Below the pieces are notes generated by a model. It made no database searches. It was not told where the DNA came from and saw only the letters and a program-made list of their open reading frames with translations. Of a DNA stretch of 56,525 nucleotides, positions 7,581 to 16,348 are shown piece after piece. Numbering within the stretch: the first letter of the stretch is position 1; each line of letters begins with the position of its first letter. The position numbers were made by a program, and so were the translations under genes. This DNA comes from Stutzerimonas stutzeri. Lineage in GTDB: Bacteria; Pseudomonadota; Gammaproteobacteria; Pseudomonadales; Pseudomonadaceae. The stretch is taken from the NCBI RefSeq assembly GCF_013522825.1, contig NZ_JAAMQZ010000032.1, positions 1 to 56,525 on the forward strand. Direction: 5' to 3'.

Positions 7581-7609
7581 TTCAATCGCACAGGCAGACC
7601 CCGTACAAT
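7581..7609 (+). promoter_or_regulatory. Candidate sigma70 promoter of dusC
   Basis: TTCAAT, 17 bases, TACAAT. The -10 box is strong and the -35 box weak. Start would fall near 7616, about 24 nt before the dusC ATG. Confidence 0.5.
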
Positions 7610-7639
7610 GCCGCTCTTTTTCGGCGAGCATCGTGACCC

Positions 7640-8608
7640 ATGCAGATTGCCCTGGCGCCCATGGAGGGGCTGGTTGATGAGATCCTGCGCGACGTGCTGA
7701 CCCGTGTGGGCGGTGTGGACTGGTGCGTAACCGAGTTTATCCGCGTGTCGGATCGGCTGTTGCCGAACTCAAGCTTTCGCAAGCTGGCAGCGGAACTCGA
7801 TAGCGGTGCGCGAACACGCGCCGGTACGCCAGTGCGGGTACAGTTGCTGGGCTCCGATCCGGCCTGCGTTGCCGATAATGCGGCGCGCGCATGCAGCCTT
7901 GGCGCCCCGGCTATCGATCTCAATTTCGGCTGCCCGGCCAGAACGGTGAACAAGTCCCGTGGTGGCGCCGTGTTGCTCAACGAGCCCGAGCTGTTGCATG
8001 CGATCCTGCGCGAAGTGCGGCGGGCCGTGCCGGCGGATATTCCGGTTACGGCCAAGATGCGCCTGGGTTTCGACAGCCCGGACGGTGCACTGGATTGCGC
8101 GCGTGCCCTGGTTGCCGGGGGCGCCGAGCAACTGGTGGTGCATGCGCGCACCAAGACCGATGGCTACAAGCCGCCGGCGCACTGGGAGTGGGTGGCGAAG
8201 GTGCAGGAGGTGGTTGCGGTGCCGGTGTTCGCCAATGGCGATATCTGGTCGCTGGATGACTGGCGGCGTTGCCGGGAAGTGAGCGGCGTGGAGGACATCA
8301 TGCTGGGGCGCGGGCTGGTCTGTCGGCCTGATCTGGCGCGACAGATCAACGCCGCCAGAAAGGGTTTGGAAGTCGAGCCCATGAGCTGGACCTGCCTTCA
8401 GCCTTTACTGGCCGATTTCTGGCTGCAGGCGCGGCGCAAGATGTCCCCGCGCTATGCGCCGGGCCGGTTGAAGCAATGGGTTTCCATGTTGACGCGCAGT
8501 TATCCGCAGGCCGTTGCGCTGTTCGATCAGTTGCGCCGCGAGAGCGATTGCGAGCGAATCGACCGGCTGCTGGGGCTGGAGGAGAGTCCTGTGGGGCATT
8601 ACCCGTAG
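7640..8608 (+). CDS. dusC: tRNA-dihydrouridine(16) synthase DusC
   Basis: FMN enzyme that reduces a D-loop uridine (U16) in tRNAs with NADPH. It has 322 residues. The TIM barrel opens with the FMN-binding motif IALAPMEGLVD. The catalytic Cys lies in NFGCPARTVNKSRGG (about residues 94-108). The RNA-binding helical domain occupies the last 80 residues. The short opening and the VHARTKTDGY segment fit DusC rather than DusA or DusB. It stands alone: own promoter candidate in front, a palindromic repeat overlapping the stop. Confidence 0.93.
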   Translation: MQIALAPMEGLVDEILRDVLTRVGGVDWCVTEFIRVSDRLLPNSSFRKLAAELDSGARTRAGTPVRVQLLGSDPACVADNAARACSLGAPAIDLNFGCPARTVNKSRGGAVLLNEPELLHAILREVRRAVPADIPVTAKMRLGFDSPDGALDCARALVAGGAEQLVVHARTKTDGYKPPAHWEWVAKVQEVVAVPVFANGDIWSLDDWRRCREVSGVEDIMLGRGLVCRPDLARQINAARKGLEVEPMSWTCLQPLLADFWLQARRKMSPRYAPGRLKQWVSMLTRSYPQAVALFDQLRRESDCERIDRLLGLEESPVGHYP

Positions 8609-8659
8609 GGTTGAATTCATTCGACCGCAGAGGCGAAGGCCGAACAAGTTCGGCCCTGC
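8605..8659. repeat. Palindromic repeat unit after dusC
   Basis: GTAGGGTTGAATTCATTCG, then AACAAGTTCGGCCCTGC: a diverged copy of the unit at 4181-4237. It starts inside the dusC stop codon region and fills most of the gap to the converging SDR gene, so it may serve as transcript end. Confidence 0.75.
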
Positions 8660-8690
8660 GAGCCCTGCCTAAGTCTGCCTTCGGAATCAC

Positions 8691-9437
8691 TTAGCGCCCA
8701 CCGCTGACATCCAGCAATGCTCCACTGGTGTAGCTGGCCTTTTCGCTGGCCAGCCAGAGAATCGCTTCGGCCACTTCTTCAGCGCTGCCACCGCGACCCA
8801 TGGGCACGCTGGTGCTGACGCGCGCAACGCGGCCCGGTTCGCCACCGCTGGCGTGAATGTCGGTGTCGATGACCCCCGGTCGCACGGCATTGACGCGGAT
8901 GCCCTCGGTGGCGACTTCCTTGGCCAGGCCCAGGGTCATGCTGTCGATGGCGCCTTTGGCAGCGGCGTAGTCGATGTATTCGTTGGGTGCGCCAAGCCTG
9001 GCGGCGATGGAGGACACATTGACGATGGTGCCGCCGTTGCCGCCATGCCGGCTGGACATGCGCTTGACCGCTTCACGGGCGCAGAGAAAACTGCCGGTGA
9101 CGTTGACGGCGAAGACACGCGCCAGGCGTGCGGCGTCTATTTCGTCCAGGCGCATCTGACGCTCCAGCATGCCGGCGTTGTTGACCAGGACGTCGAGCCT
9201 GCCGAATTCGGCGTCCAGGGTGGCGAAGAGCCGGATGACCTGAGCTTCGTCCGCCACGTCGGCGGCTACCGCGATGGCGTGTGCGCCGGTGCTTTTCAGC
9301 TCTTCGAGCAATTGCTGTGCGGCATCCTGGCGATGATGGAAGTTCAGGCACAGCGCATAACCTTCAGCGGCAGCGCGCCTGGCAGTGGCGGCGCCAATCC
9401 CGCGGCTGGCACCTGTGATCAGCATGACTCTGGGCAT
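8691..9437 (-). CDS. SDR-family NAD(P)-dependent oxidoreductase
   Basis: 248 residues, a classical short-chain dehydrogenase. It has the Rossmann nucleotide motif TGASRGIG (8-15), NNAG (about 87-90), catalytic Ser in VSSIAARLG and the YAAAK pair (Tyr and Lys, about 156-160), and an IRVNAVRPG cofactor loop. The substrate cannot be read from the sequence. It is convergent with dusC and divergent from the heat-shock gene, sharing a short 115-bp upstream region with it. Confidence 0.92.
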   Translation of the reverse strand: MPRVMLITGASRGIGAATARRAAAEGYALCLNFHHRQDAAQQLLEELKSTGAHAIAVAADVADEAQVIRLFATLDAEFGRLDVLVNNAGMLERQMRLDEIDAARLARVFAVNVTGSFLCAREAVKRMSSRHGGNGGTIVNVSSIAARLGAPNEYIDYAAAKGAIDSMTLGLAKEVATEGIRVNAVRPGVIDTDIHASGGEPGRVARVSTSVPMGRGGSAEEVAEAILWLASEKASYTSGALLDVSGGR

Positions 9438-9457
9438 AAAAAGCTCCGACGAACGGT

Positions 9458-9485
9458 CTTGAAATGAACCGAGCAGTTCCTATCT
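9458..9485 (+). promoter_or_regulatory. Sigma32 heat-shock promoter of ibpA
   Basis: CTTGAAA, 14 bases, CCTATCT, matching the sigma32 pattern CTTGAAA-N(12-15)-CCCATnT well. Transcription would start about 8 bases later. Confidence 0.75.
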
Positions 9486-9552
9486 AGGGCAACACAGGAT
9501 GCCGAATTCGGGTTCTGTGGCAACCACTCGCTGAATATCAGGAGATCGCAAA
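9486..9552 (+). promoter_or_regulatory. ROSE-like RNA thermometer in the ibpA leader
   Basis: The leader folds into a first hairpin (CACAG...CTGTG enclosing CCGAATTCGG). Next comes a short second hairpin in which TCGCT (about 9528-9532) can pair with the Shine-Dalgarno AGGAG (9540-9544) across seven bases. A UYGCU element facing AGGA is the signature of ROSE elements in small heat-shock leaders. The fold was judged by eye. Confidence 0.65.
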
Positions 9553-10002
9553 ATGACCAGTTTTTCCATGGCTCCACTGTTTCGCCAATCCATCGGCTTT
9601 GATCGTTTCAACGATCTGTTCGAGTCTGCCCTGCGCAACGATGCGAACAGCTCATTCCCGCCCTACAACGTGGAGAAGCACGGTGACGACCAGTACCGCA
9701 TCATCGTAGCAGCTGCAGGCTTTCAGGAGTCCGATCTGGACCTGCAGGTCGAGCGGGGCGTGCTTACCATCAGTGGCGGCAAGCGTGAGAGCGGTGCGGA
9801 AAATGTCACCTATCTGCACCAGGGCATCGCCCAGCGAGCCTTCAAGCTGTCGTTCCGCCTGGCCGATCACATAGAAGTCAAAGGCGCAGCGCTCGACAAT
9901 GGCCTGCTGAGCATCGACCTCGAACGCATCGTGCCGGAAGAGGCCAAGCCCAAGCGCATTCCGATCAGCGCCGCTGGCAAGCGTCCTGCGCTCGAAGGCT
10001 GA
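9553..10002 (+). CDS. ibpA: Small heat-shock protein, Hsp20/IbpA family
   Basis: ATP-independent holdase that binds unfolding proteins in the cytoplasm and hands them to DnaK/ClpB. It has 149 residues. The alpha-crystallin domain (about 35-130) starts PPYNVEKHGDDQYRI, typical of IbpA. It contains the conserved GVLTISGGK strand and the late A-x-x-x-NGLLSIDLER motif. The C-terminal anchoring motif RIPIS is present. A sigma32 promoter, a ROSE-like leader and a strong terminator make it a monocistronic heat-shock gene. Confidence 0.95.
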   Translation: MTSFSMAPLFRQSIGFDRFNDLFESALRNDANSSFPPYNVEKHGDDQYRIIVAAAGFQESDLDLQVERGVLTISGGKRESGAENVTYLHQGIAQRAFKLSFRLADHIEVKGAALDNGLLSIDLERIVPEEAKPKRIPISAAGKRPALEG

Positions 10003-10008
10003 ACTGTC

Positions 10009-10040
10009 GAAAGGGCGTCGCAAGACGCCCTTTCAGTTTT
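10009..10040 (+). terminator. Terminator shared by ibpA and the GGDEF-EAL gene
   Basis: GAAAGGGCGTC, loop GCAA, GACGCCCTTTC, then AGTTTT. The stem covers the stop codon of the converging minus-strand gene, and could terminate in both directions. Confidence 0.9.
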
Positions 10041-12939
10041 GAATGTCTGACTGCGTACGCAGCAACTCCGCGAATTGTGTGTATGGCAGCGGGTGGCTGA
10101 ACAGATAGCCTTGATACAGATGGCAGTCCTGCAATTGCAACAGGTCCAGTTGCCCCTGCTGCTCGACGCCTTCGGCAATCACTTCCAGCCCCAGGCTTTT
10201 GGCCATGCTTACAATGGCACGGATGATCTCGGCGTCGTTGCCATCGTCCAGTGCGTCACGCACGAAGGATTGGTCGATCTTCAGCAAATCAACCGGCAGC
10301 CGTTTGAGGTAGGTAAGGGAGGAATAGCCCGTGCCGAAGTCGTCCATGGCAAAGCTCACGCCGTGCCTGCGCAGGCGATGCATCTTGACGATGGTGTCGT
10401 CCAGATTCTCGATGACGATGCCTTCGGTGATTTCCAGTTTGATCATCTGCACCGGCAAGGCGGTTTCATTGATTGCTGCGAGAATACGTTCAACGAAGTC
10501 GTTCTGTCGGAACTGGCGCGGGCTGATGTTGATGCACAGGCTGAACGCATCGGCGCGGACCAGACCAGACGCCAATAGCGAGGCCGTCATCCGACAGACT
10601 TCGCCGATGACCCAGGCGCCGACCTCGATGATCAGGCCGCTGTCTTCCAGCACATCGATGAAATGCGCAGGTGAGCGCAGACCCTGCTCGGGATGCTGCC
10701 AGCGCAACAGTGCCTCGGCTCCGATGATCGTTCCTGAGCGCGAATCGACCTGTGGTTGCAGGTACAGCTCGAACTCGTTGTGCAGCAGCGCCAGGCGCAG
10801 TTCTCCTTCCAGCTGCAGACGGGTGCTGGCGGCTTCCTGCATGGTGCTCTGGAACAGTTGAATGGCGTTGCGCCCGGCATCCTTGGCCCGATACAGCGCG
10901 ATATCGGCTCGTTTGAGCAGGTCAGCCGGCGTCTCGCCGTGATCAGGAATCAGGGCGATGCCGATGCTGGGCGTGACCTGCAGCCGGTTGCCCTCGCAGA
11001 CCATGGGGTCGGCCAGCAGTTTTCGCAGCTTTTCGGCGACCTCGCGTACGTAGCGAGTGATTTCTGCGCGTTTACCGCTGAGGCCAGTCAGTAGAATCAC
11101 GAATTCGTCGCCACCGAGGCGGGCAACGGTATCTTCCTGGCGAATGCTGGTTTGGAGGCGTGCGGTAATGGTCTTCAGCACTGCATCGCCAACCGGATGG
11201 CCGAGCGAATCGTTGATGTGCTTGAAATGATCGAGATCGAGGAACAGCAGTGCGCCGCGCAGGCTGTGGCGTTTGTGCAGTGCGATCTGCTGCACCAGGC
11301 GATCCATGAGCAGCGCACGGTTGGGAAGGTTGGTCAGTGGGTCGTGATAGGCCAGGTGATGAATCTGCGCGTGGGCGGCCTTCAGTTGGCTGGTGTCACG
11401 TGCCGTCAGCAGGATGCATTCGGTGCCGTTGAGCTCGATGACTTCTACCGATACCTCGATGTGCTTGAGCTGGCCATGACGGTCCTGGGCATGTATTTCC
11501 TGGTTGCATACGCGACCGTCACGCTCAAGCACTTCGAGAATCTGCTGGCGCTGCTCGCCGGGCCAGATGGCGAGTTCGGCGGCGGTGCGTCCGATGACTT
11601 CGTGCGGACGGTAGCCGGTGAGGCGATGAAAGCCTTCGTTGACTTCGATGAAACGCCCGCTGCTGCGCTCGCTGATGGTGATGGCGTCGGGGCTGGAATG
11701 AAACGCCTTGGCGAATTTGGTCTCGCTGGCCCTGAGCGCTGCCTCGGCCCGCTGCCGCGTGGTGATATCACGAAAAGTGGTGATGATGCAGAGCCGCCGC
11801 TCGATGCGAATGAAGCGGCTGGATACCACACAGGTGACGGCAGCCCCATCGCGGGTGCGGAACTGGGCCTCGACGTTGTCCAGATGCTGGTCGCGGCTGA
11901 GCTGTTGGTAGAGGACCTGCCGTTGCTCGTCGTCCTGCCAGAAACCGATCTGTGGCGCGTCGAGCCCGATGATTTCGCTGGCTGGCCAGCCGAAGGTCCG
12001 GGTGAAGCTGGGGTTGACCTCAAGGAAAATGCCATCGCGAATGCGCGACAGACTGATGGCGTCCGGGCTGCCCTGGAATAGGGTCGCGAACTTGGCTTCC
12101 GAGGCTGCCGCTTGCTGTTCGCGCAACACCCGCTCGGTGATGTCCATGACGATGCCGGCCATGCGCAGAGGCGCGCCGTGCTCGTCATAGTAGAGTTTGG
12201 CGATACTCTCCAGGTGGCGCACCGTACCGTCGCACAGCTGTGCCTGATAGATGACCTGGTAATCCCGGCGCTGACCGGCCAGCAGCTCGCGATAGGTCTG
12301 GCGCATGGTCTGACGGTCTTCGGGAAGAATGCAGGCGAAAAAATCCCTGAAAGGCCCGTGATAGGGGCCTTCGATAACACCCTGCAGTTCGGAGGCGCGG
12401 GCTGAGGCATAGAGGGTATCGCTGGGAATGTGCCAGTCCCAGGTACCCAGTTCGACCGAGTTGAGCGCCAGGCTGAGGCGCTCCTGGCTGTCTTCCAGTT
12501 CTTGCGCCTGGTGAATTTCTTCGCTGATGTCGCGCACTACACCGACCAGTATGGGCTGGCCAGTTTCGTTGCTCTGACGTTGCCCGCGCAGCTCCAGCCA
12601 GCGCTGTGAGGCATCGGGCCAGTGGATGCGGTGACGGATGATGAAATGTGCGTTCTGCTCGCTCAGCGCCATGCGAAAGCGCTCGCGGACCATCGGGCGA
12701 TCCTCCGCAGCTACCAGGTGTGAATATTCGGTGTCGATGGGGATCTGCCGCTCGGCACCAAACCCGAAGAGCCTCTGGGTGCCTTCAGACCACAACACCG
12801 ACCCGGTATACGGGTCCCATGACCAGACACCGAGATTGGCTCCATTGAGTACGCTGGCAAGGTGAGCGGTATTCTGAAAAGCCTCGCTTGATCCGGTCGT
12901 GCAGAGGTAAGAGCGGGGCGAGCGTTTGTCGAGGGGCAT
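10033..12939 (-). CDS. PAS-GGDEF-EAL protein (cyclic-di-GMP turnover)
   Basis: 968 residues from the ATG at 12939. There are four tandem PAS domains (about 20-140, 155-275, 280-400, 405-520) with PAC tails. The GGDEF domain has an intact active site (RLGGDEF near 606) and the EAL domain an intact signature (GAEALLRW near 738). Both diguanylate cyclase and phosphodiesterase activity are possible; which dominates cannot be read. No transmembrane segment or signal peptide is seen, so it is probably a cytoplasmic sensor. TTG/GTG starts 27-30 bases upstream are possible, since no start has a strong ribosome site. Confidence 0.93.
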   Translation of the reverse strand: MPLDKRSPRSYLCTTGSSEAFQNTAHLASVLNGANLGVWSWDPYTGSVLWSEGTQRLFGFGAERQIPIDTEYSHLVAAEDRPMVRERFRMALSEQNAHFIIRHRIHWPDASQRWLELRGQRQSNETGQPILVGVVRDISEEIHQAQELEDSQERLSLALNSVELGTWDWHIPSDTLYASARASELQGVIEGPYHGPFRDFFACILPEDRQTMRQTYRELLAGQRRDYQVIYQAQLCDGTVRHLESIAKLYYDEHGAPLRMAGIVMDITERVLREQQAAASEAKFATLFQGSPDAISLSRIRDGIFLEVNPSFTRTFGWPASEIIGLDAPQIGFWQDDEQRQVLYQQLSRDQHLDNVEAQFRTRDGAAVTCVVSSRFIRIERRLCIITTFRDITTRQRAEAALRASETKFAKAFHSSPDAITISERSSGRFIEVNEGFHRLTGYRPHEVIGRTAAELAIWPGEQRQQILEVLERDGRVCNQEIHAQDRHGQLKHIEVSVEVIELNGTECILLTARDTSQLKAAHAQIHHLAYHDPLTNLPNRALLMDRLVQQIALHKRHSLRGALLFLDLDHFKHINDSLGHPVGDAVLKTITARLQTSIRQEDTVARLGGDEFVILLTGLSGKRAEITRYVREVAEKLRKLLADPMVCEGNRLQVTPSIGIALIPDHGETPADLLKRADIALYRAKDAGRNAIQLFQSTMQEAASTRLQLEGELRLALLHNEFELYLQPQVDSRSGTIIGAEALLRWQHPEQGLRSPAHFIDVLEDSGLIIEVGAWVIGEVCRMTASLLASGLVRADAFSLCINISPRQFRQNDFVERILAAINETALPVQMIKLEITEGIVIENLDDTIVKMHRLRRHGVSFAMDDFGTGYSSLTYLKRLPVDLLKIDQSFVRDALDDGNDAEIIRAIVSMAKSLGLEVIAEGVEQQGQLDLLQLQDCHLYQGYLFSHPLPYTQFAELLRTQSDIQN

Positions 12940-13011
12940 GAGTAACGATTCCGTGATGTGCCGCACCAACGCATCCCGGCGGCTACGGCGCGGCCATACG
13001 CCATATTTATT

Positions 13012-13923
13012 CTAGTGCGCGACGTTAGCCGTAGATGATGGCAATATGCAAGCATCCCGTTCAGAGTCGAGCAACGCCATGAATGCTCTGGCAGCATTGG
13101 ACAGGGTTCGTTCGGTATGGACGATGTAGCCGAGCTGGCGTTCAAGCTGCACGCTGGGGACAGACAGGCGCACCACCTGTTCGTCCAGCATGGTACGCGG
13201 CAGCACGCTCCAGGCGATGCCGATGGAGACCATCATCTTGATGGTCTCCAGATAATTGGTGCTCATGGTGATATTCGGTTGCAGCTCTTCGCGCTCGAAA
13301 AGTCGTTGAGCGATATGGTGGGTAAAGGTGTTGTCGCCCGGGAAAACCGCTGGATGGTTGGCCACGTCTGCAAGCGAGACCTCGGGCATCCGCGCCAATG
13401 GATGTTCGGGCGCCACGACGAAATCCAGCGGATCGTCCCATACCCGGCTCGCACGTACCGGTGGTGCGGTGTGTGGCGCTAGGGTAATGACCGCCAGTTC
13501 GGCGCGGCCATGCAGCACGTCTTCGTAGGCGATTTCCGAGTCGAGAAAGCGAATGTCCAGCGTCACTGCAGGATGGGCGCGGGTGAAGGTGCGCAGCAAG
13601 GGCGGCAGGCGATGCAGGCCGATGTGATGGCTGGTCGCCAGGCACAGCCGACCGCTGACGTCACCGTTGAGGTTGGTCAAGGCACGCCGCGTGTCGTCCA
13701 GTACGCTGAGAATCCGGTAGGCGCGCGGCAGCAGGGCGCGCCCGGCTTCGGTCAGGCCGATCTCCCGGCCCAGGCGATCGAACAGGCGCACGCCGAGTTG
13801 GGATTCCAGGGCCGCAAGACGTTTGCTCACGGCGGGCTGAGTCAGGTGCAGGCGCTCGCCGGCCAGGGAAAAGCTGCCGGTTTCGGCGATGGCGATAAAG
13901 GCGTTGAGGTTGGCCAGGTCCAT
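13012..13923 (-). CDS. LysR-family regulator, divergent from leuC
   Basis: 303 residues. It has an N-terminal winged helix-turn-helix (MDLANLNAFIAIAETGSFSL, with LTQPAVSKRLAALE) and a two-lobed effector domain (about 90-295). It sits back to back with leuC, 217 bp apart, as PA3122 does in P. aeruginosa. A T-N11-A palindrome lies between them. Control of leuCD, and an effector from the leucine pathway, are inferences from this arrangement. Confidence 0.92.
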   Translation of the reverse strand: MDLANLNAFIAIAETGSFSLAGERLHLTQPAVSKRLAALESQLGVRLFDRLGREIGLTEAGRALLPRAYRILSVLDDTRRALTNLNGDVSGRLCLATSHHIGLHRLPPLLRTFTRAHPAVTLDIRFLDSEIAYEDVLHGRAELAVITLAPHTAPPVRASRVWDDPLDFVVAPEHPLARMPEVSLADVANHPAVFPGDNTFTHHIAQRLFEREELQPNITMSTNYLETIKMMVSIGIAWSVLPRTMLDEQVVRLSVPSVQLERQLGYIVHTERTLSNAARAFMALLDSERDACILPSSTANVAH

Positions 13924-13958
13924 GTTTCCCTCATATCTCCCACTTGCTCGGCCTATTT

Positions 13959-13990
13959 GTAGGTCGAATTAGCCGCAGGCGTAATCCGAC
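13959..13990. repeat. REP-like palindrome between the LysR gene and leuC
   Basis: GTAGGTCGAATTAGCC, GCA, GGCGTAATCCGAC, the same family as at 4363. It is unusual in lying between divergent genes, 36 bp upstream of the LysR start, where it could affect the shared control region. Confidence 0.75.
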
Positions 13991-14016
13991 GACTTCTGCG
14001 CCCAAAGCCTATACCG

Positions 14017-14031
14017 ATTCCCTAATGGAAT
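14017..14031. promoter_or_regulatory. LysR-type operator candidate upstream of leuC
   Basis: ATTCC, CTAAT, GGAAT: a perfect inverted repeat containing the T-N11-A core. It lies midway between the LysR gene and leuC. No convincing -35/-10 pair for leuC could be fixed. Confidence 0.55.
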
Positions 14032-14140
14032 GCATCGGATAAAAAATATGAATTTGAGTAATCGCGTGTAAACCCATAGCATCACCCCATAAGCGAAAGG
14101 GCTATTTGCCCCGCATAAAAAAGCAGATGAGGAAAGTCCG

Positions 14141-15568
14141 ATGGCCGGCAAAACGCTCTACGACAAGCTCTGGGAAATGCACGAAGTGAAGCGGCGCGAC
14201 GATGGTTCGTCGCTGATCTATATCGATCGTCACATCCTCCATGAAGTGACTTCGCCGCAGGCGTTCGAGGGGTTGCGTCTGGCCGGGCGCAAGCCGTGGC
14301 GCATCGACGCCAACATCGCCACCCCCGACCACAACGTCCCGACCACCAGGGGCGAGCGCCAGGGCGGCCTGGAAGCCATTGCCGATGAGGTTTCGCGTAT
14401 TCAGGTGCAGACCCTGGACGAGAACTGCGACGAGTTCGGCATTCTCGAATTCAAGATGAACGACGTGCGCCAGGGCATCGTCCACGTGATCGGCCCGGAG
14501 CAGGGCGCAACGCTGCCCGGCATGACCGTGGTCTGCGGTGACTCGCACACCTCCACCCACGGCGCGTTCGGTGCGCTGGCGCACGGCATCGGCACTTCCG
14601 AAGTCGAGCATGTGCTCGCGACCCAGTGCCTGGTGGCCAAGAAGATGAAGAACATGCAGGTGCGCGTCGAAGGCAAACTGCCATTCGGCGTCACTGCCAA
14701 GGACATCGTGCTCGCCGTGATCGGCAAGATCGGCACCGCTGGCGGCAACGGTCATGCTCTGGAGTTCGCCGGTAGTGCCATCCGCGAGCTGTCCATGGAA
14801 GGCCGCATGACCATCTGCAACATGTCCATCGAGGCCGGCGCCCGTGTGGGTATGGTGGCCTGTGACGAGAAGACCGTCGCCTATGTCGAAGGCCGTCCTT
14901 ATGCGCCCAAGGGCGCGGACTGGCAAAAGGCGGTCGAGGCCTGGAGGGATCTGGTGTCCGACGAAGACGCGGTGTTCGACACCGTCATCGAACTGAAGGC
15001 CGAGGACATCAAGCCGCAGGTCAGCTGGGGCACGTCCCCTGAAATGGTTCTGGCCGTCGATCAGCAGGTGCCGGACCCGGCTGCCGAAACCGATCCGGTC
15101 AAGCGTGATTCCATCGAGCGCGCCCTGAAATACATGGGCCTGCGCGCCAGCCAGCCGATCACCGATATCCAGCTGGACCGCGTGTTCATCGGTTCCTGCA
15201 CCAACTCGCGCATCGAGGATCTGCGTGCGGCTGCCGAGGTGGCCAAGGGGCGCAAGGTAGCCGCCACGGTCAAGCAGGCGATGGTGGTACCGGGCTCGGG
15301 CCTGGTCAAGCAGCAGGCCGAAGCCGAAGGGCTGGACAAGGTTTTCCTCGAAGCCGGCTTCGAGTGGCGCGAGCCGGGCTGCTCCATGTGCCTGGCGATG
15401 AATCCGGACAAACTGGGCAGTGGCGAACATTGTGCGTCCACGTCCAACCGCAACTTCGAGGGCCGTCAGGGCGCTGGCGGGCGTACCCACCTGGTCAGCC
15501 CGGCCATGGCCGCGGCTGCGGCGGTGACCGGTCATTTCATCGACGTTCGCGAACTGATCCAGGCCTGA
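14141..15568 (+). CDS. leuC: 3-isopropylmalate dehydratase, large subunit
   Basis: With LeuD it isomerises 2- to 3-isopropylmalate in leucine synthesis. It has 475 residues, family length. It is an aconitase-type protein. The Cys ligands of the 4Fe-4S cluster are in FIGSCTNSR (about 346-354) and in GCSMCLAMNPD (Cys-x2-Cys, about 409-419). The ATG at 14141 follows GAGG. leuD begins 11 bp after the stop, so the two are co-transcribed. Confidence 0.97.
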   Translation: MAGKTLYDKLWEMHEVKRRDDGSSLIYIDRHILHEVTSPQAFEGLRLAGRKPWRIDANIATPDHNVPTTRGERQGGLEAIADEVSRIQVQTLDENCDEFGILEFKMNDVRQGIVHVIGPEQGATLPGMTVVCGDSHTSTHGAFGALAHGIGTSEVEHVLATQCLVAKKMKNMQVRVEGKLPFGVTAKDIVLAVIGKIGTAGGNGHALEFAGSAIRELSMEGRMTICNMSIEAGARVGMVACDEKTVAYVEGRPYAPKGADWQKAVEAWRDLVSDEDAVFDTVIELKAEDIKPQVSWGTSPEMVLAVDQQVPDPAAETDPVKRDSIERALKYMGLRASQPITDIQLDRVFIGSCTNSRIEDLRAAAEVAKGRKVAATVKQAMVVPGSGLVKQQAEAEGLDKVFLEAGFEWREPGCSMCLAMNPDKLGSGEHCASTSNRNFEGRQGAGGRTHLVSPAMAAAAAVTGHFIDVRELIQA

Positions 15569-15579
15569 GGAACAACAGC

Positions 15580-16230
15580 ATGAAAGCATTCACACAACAC
15601 ACCGGCCTGGTCTGCCCGCTGGATCGTGCCAATGTCGATACCGACCAGATCATTCCCAAGCAGTTTCTCAAATCCATCAAGCGCACCGGTTTCGGTCCGA
15701 ACCTGTTCGACGAGTGGCGCTATCTGGATGTTGGCCAGCCGAATCAGGACTGCTCCAACCGCCCGGTGAACAAGGAGTTCGTGCTGAACTTCCCGCGCTA
15801 CCAGGGTGCCAGCGTGCTGCTGGCACGTGAGAATTTCGGCTGCGGCTCGTCGCGTGAACATGCGCCCTGGGCACTGGATGAATACGGCTTCCGCGCGATC
15901 ATCGCGCCGAGCTTCGCCGATATTTTCTACAACAACAGCTTCAAGAACGGTCTGCTGCCGATCATCCTCGCCGAAGCCGAGATGGATGAGCTGTTCGAGC
16001 AGGCCGAGGCGACCGAGGGTTATCAGCTCACCGTTGACCTCGCCGCCCAGACCGTGACCCGCCCGGACGGCAAGCAGTACGGCTTCGAGGTCGACGCCTT
16101 CCGCAAGCACTGCCTGCTCAACGGTCTGGACGACATCGGCCTGACCCTGCAGGACGCCGACGAGATCCGCGCGTTCGAGGAAAAACACCGTCAGAACCAG
16201 CCCTGGCTGTTCGGCGCAATCAAGGCGTGA
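15580..16230 (+). CDS. leuD: 3-isopropylmalate dehydratase, small subunit
   Basis: Swivel subunit of isopropylmalate isomerase, with 216 residues. The opening MKAFTQHTGLVCPLDRANVD, the DTDQIIPKQFLK motif and NFGCGSSREHAPWAL (substrate-binding loop, about 86-100) are diagnostic. The ATG at 15580 follows TGAGG at the leuC stop. A longer in-frame start upstream would lie inside leuC and is rejected. Confidence 0.97.
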   Translation: MKAFTQHTGLVCPLDRANVDTDQIIPKQFLKSIKRTGFGPNLFDEWRYLDVGQPNQDCSNRPVNKEFVLNFPRYQGASVLLARENFGCGSSREHAPWALDEYGFRAIIAPSFADIFYNNSFKNGLLPIILAEAEMDELFEQAEATEGYQLTVDLAAQTVTRPDGKQYGFEVDAFRKHCLLNGLDDIGLTLQDADEIRAFEEKHRQNQPWLFGAIKA

Positions 16231-16250
16231 AGCCGAAGCCTTCGGCTTTT
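16231..16250 (+). terminator. Terminator-like hairpin after leuD
   Basis: AGCCGAAGCCTTCGGCT followed by TTT. It is short but G+C rich and sits directly behind the leuD stop, so part of transcription may end before leuB. Confidence 0.65.
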
Positions 16251-16252
16251 AG

Positions 16253-16319
16253 GGCTGAAGGCTGGAGGCTGGACGAGAACGCGGACAGCTCTTTCGTTCA
16301 GCCTTCCAGCCTCCAGCGA
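16253..16319. repeat. Imperfect inverted repeat between leuD and leuB
   Basis: GCTGAAGGCTGGAGGCTGG near 16253 faces CAGCCTTCCAGCCTCCAGC near 16299-16317 across about 28 bases. It is built from iterated GGCTGGAG words. It differs from the other repeat families here and could form a long hairpin in the leuD-leuB transcript. Confidence 0.65.
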
Positions 16320-16348
16320 CATAACTCATCGAGATGACGGATAGCGAT

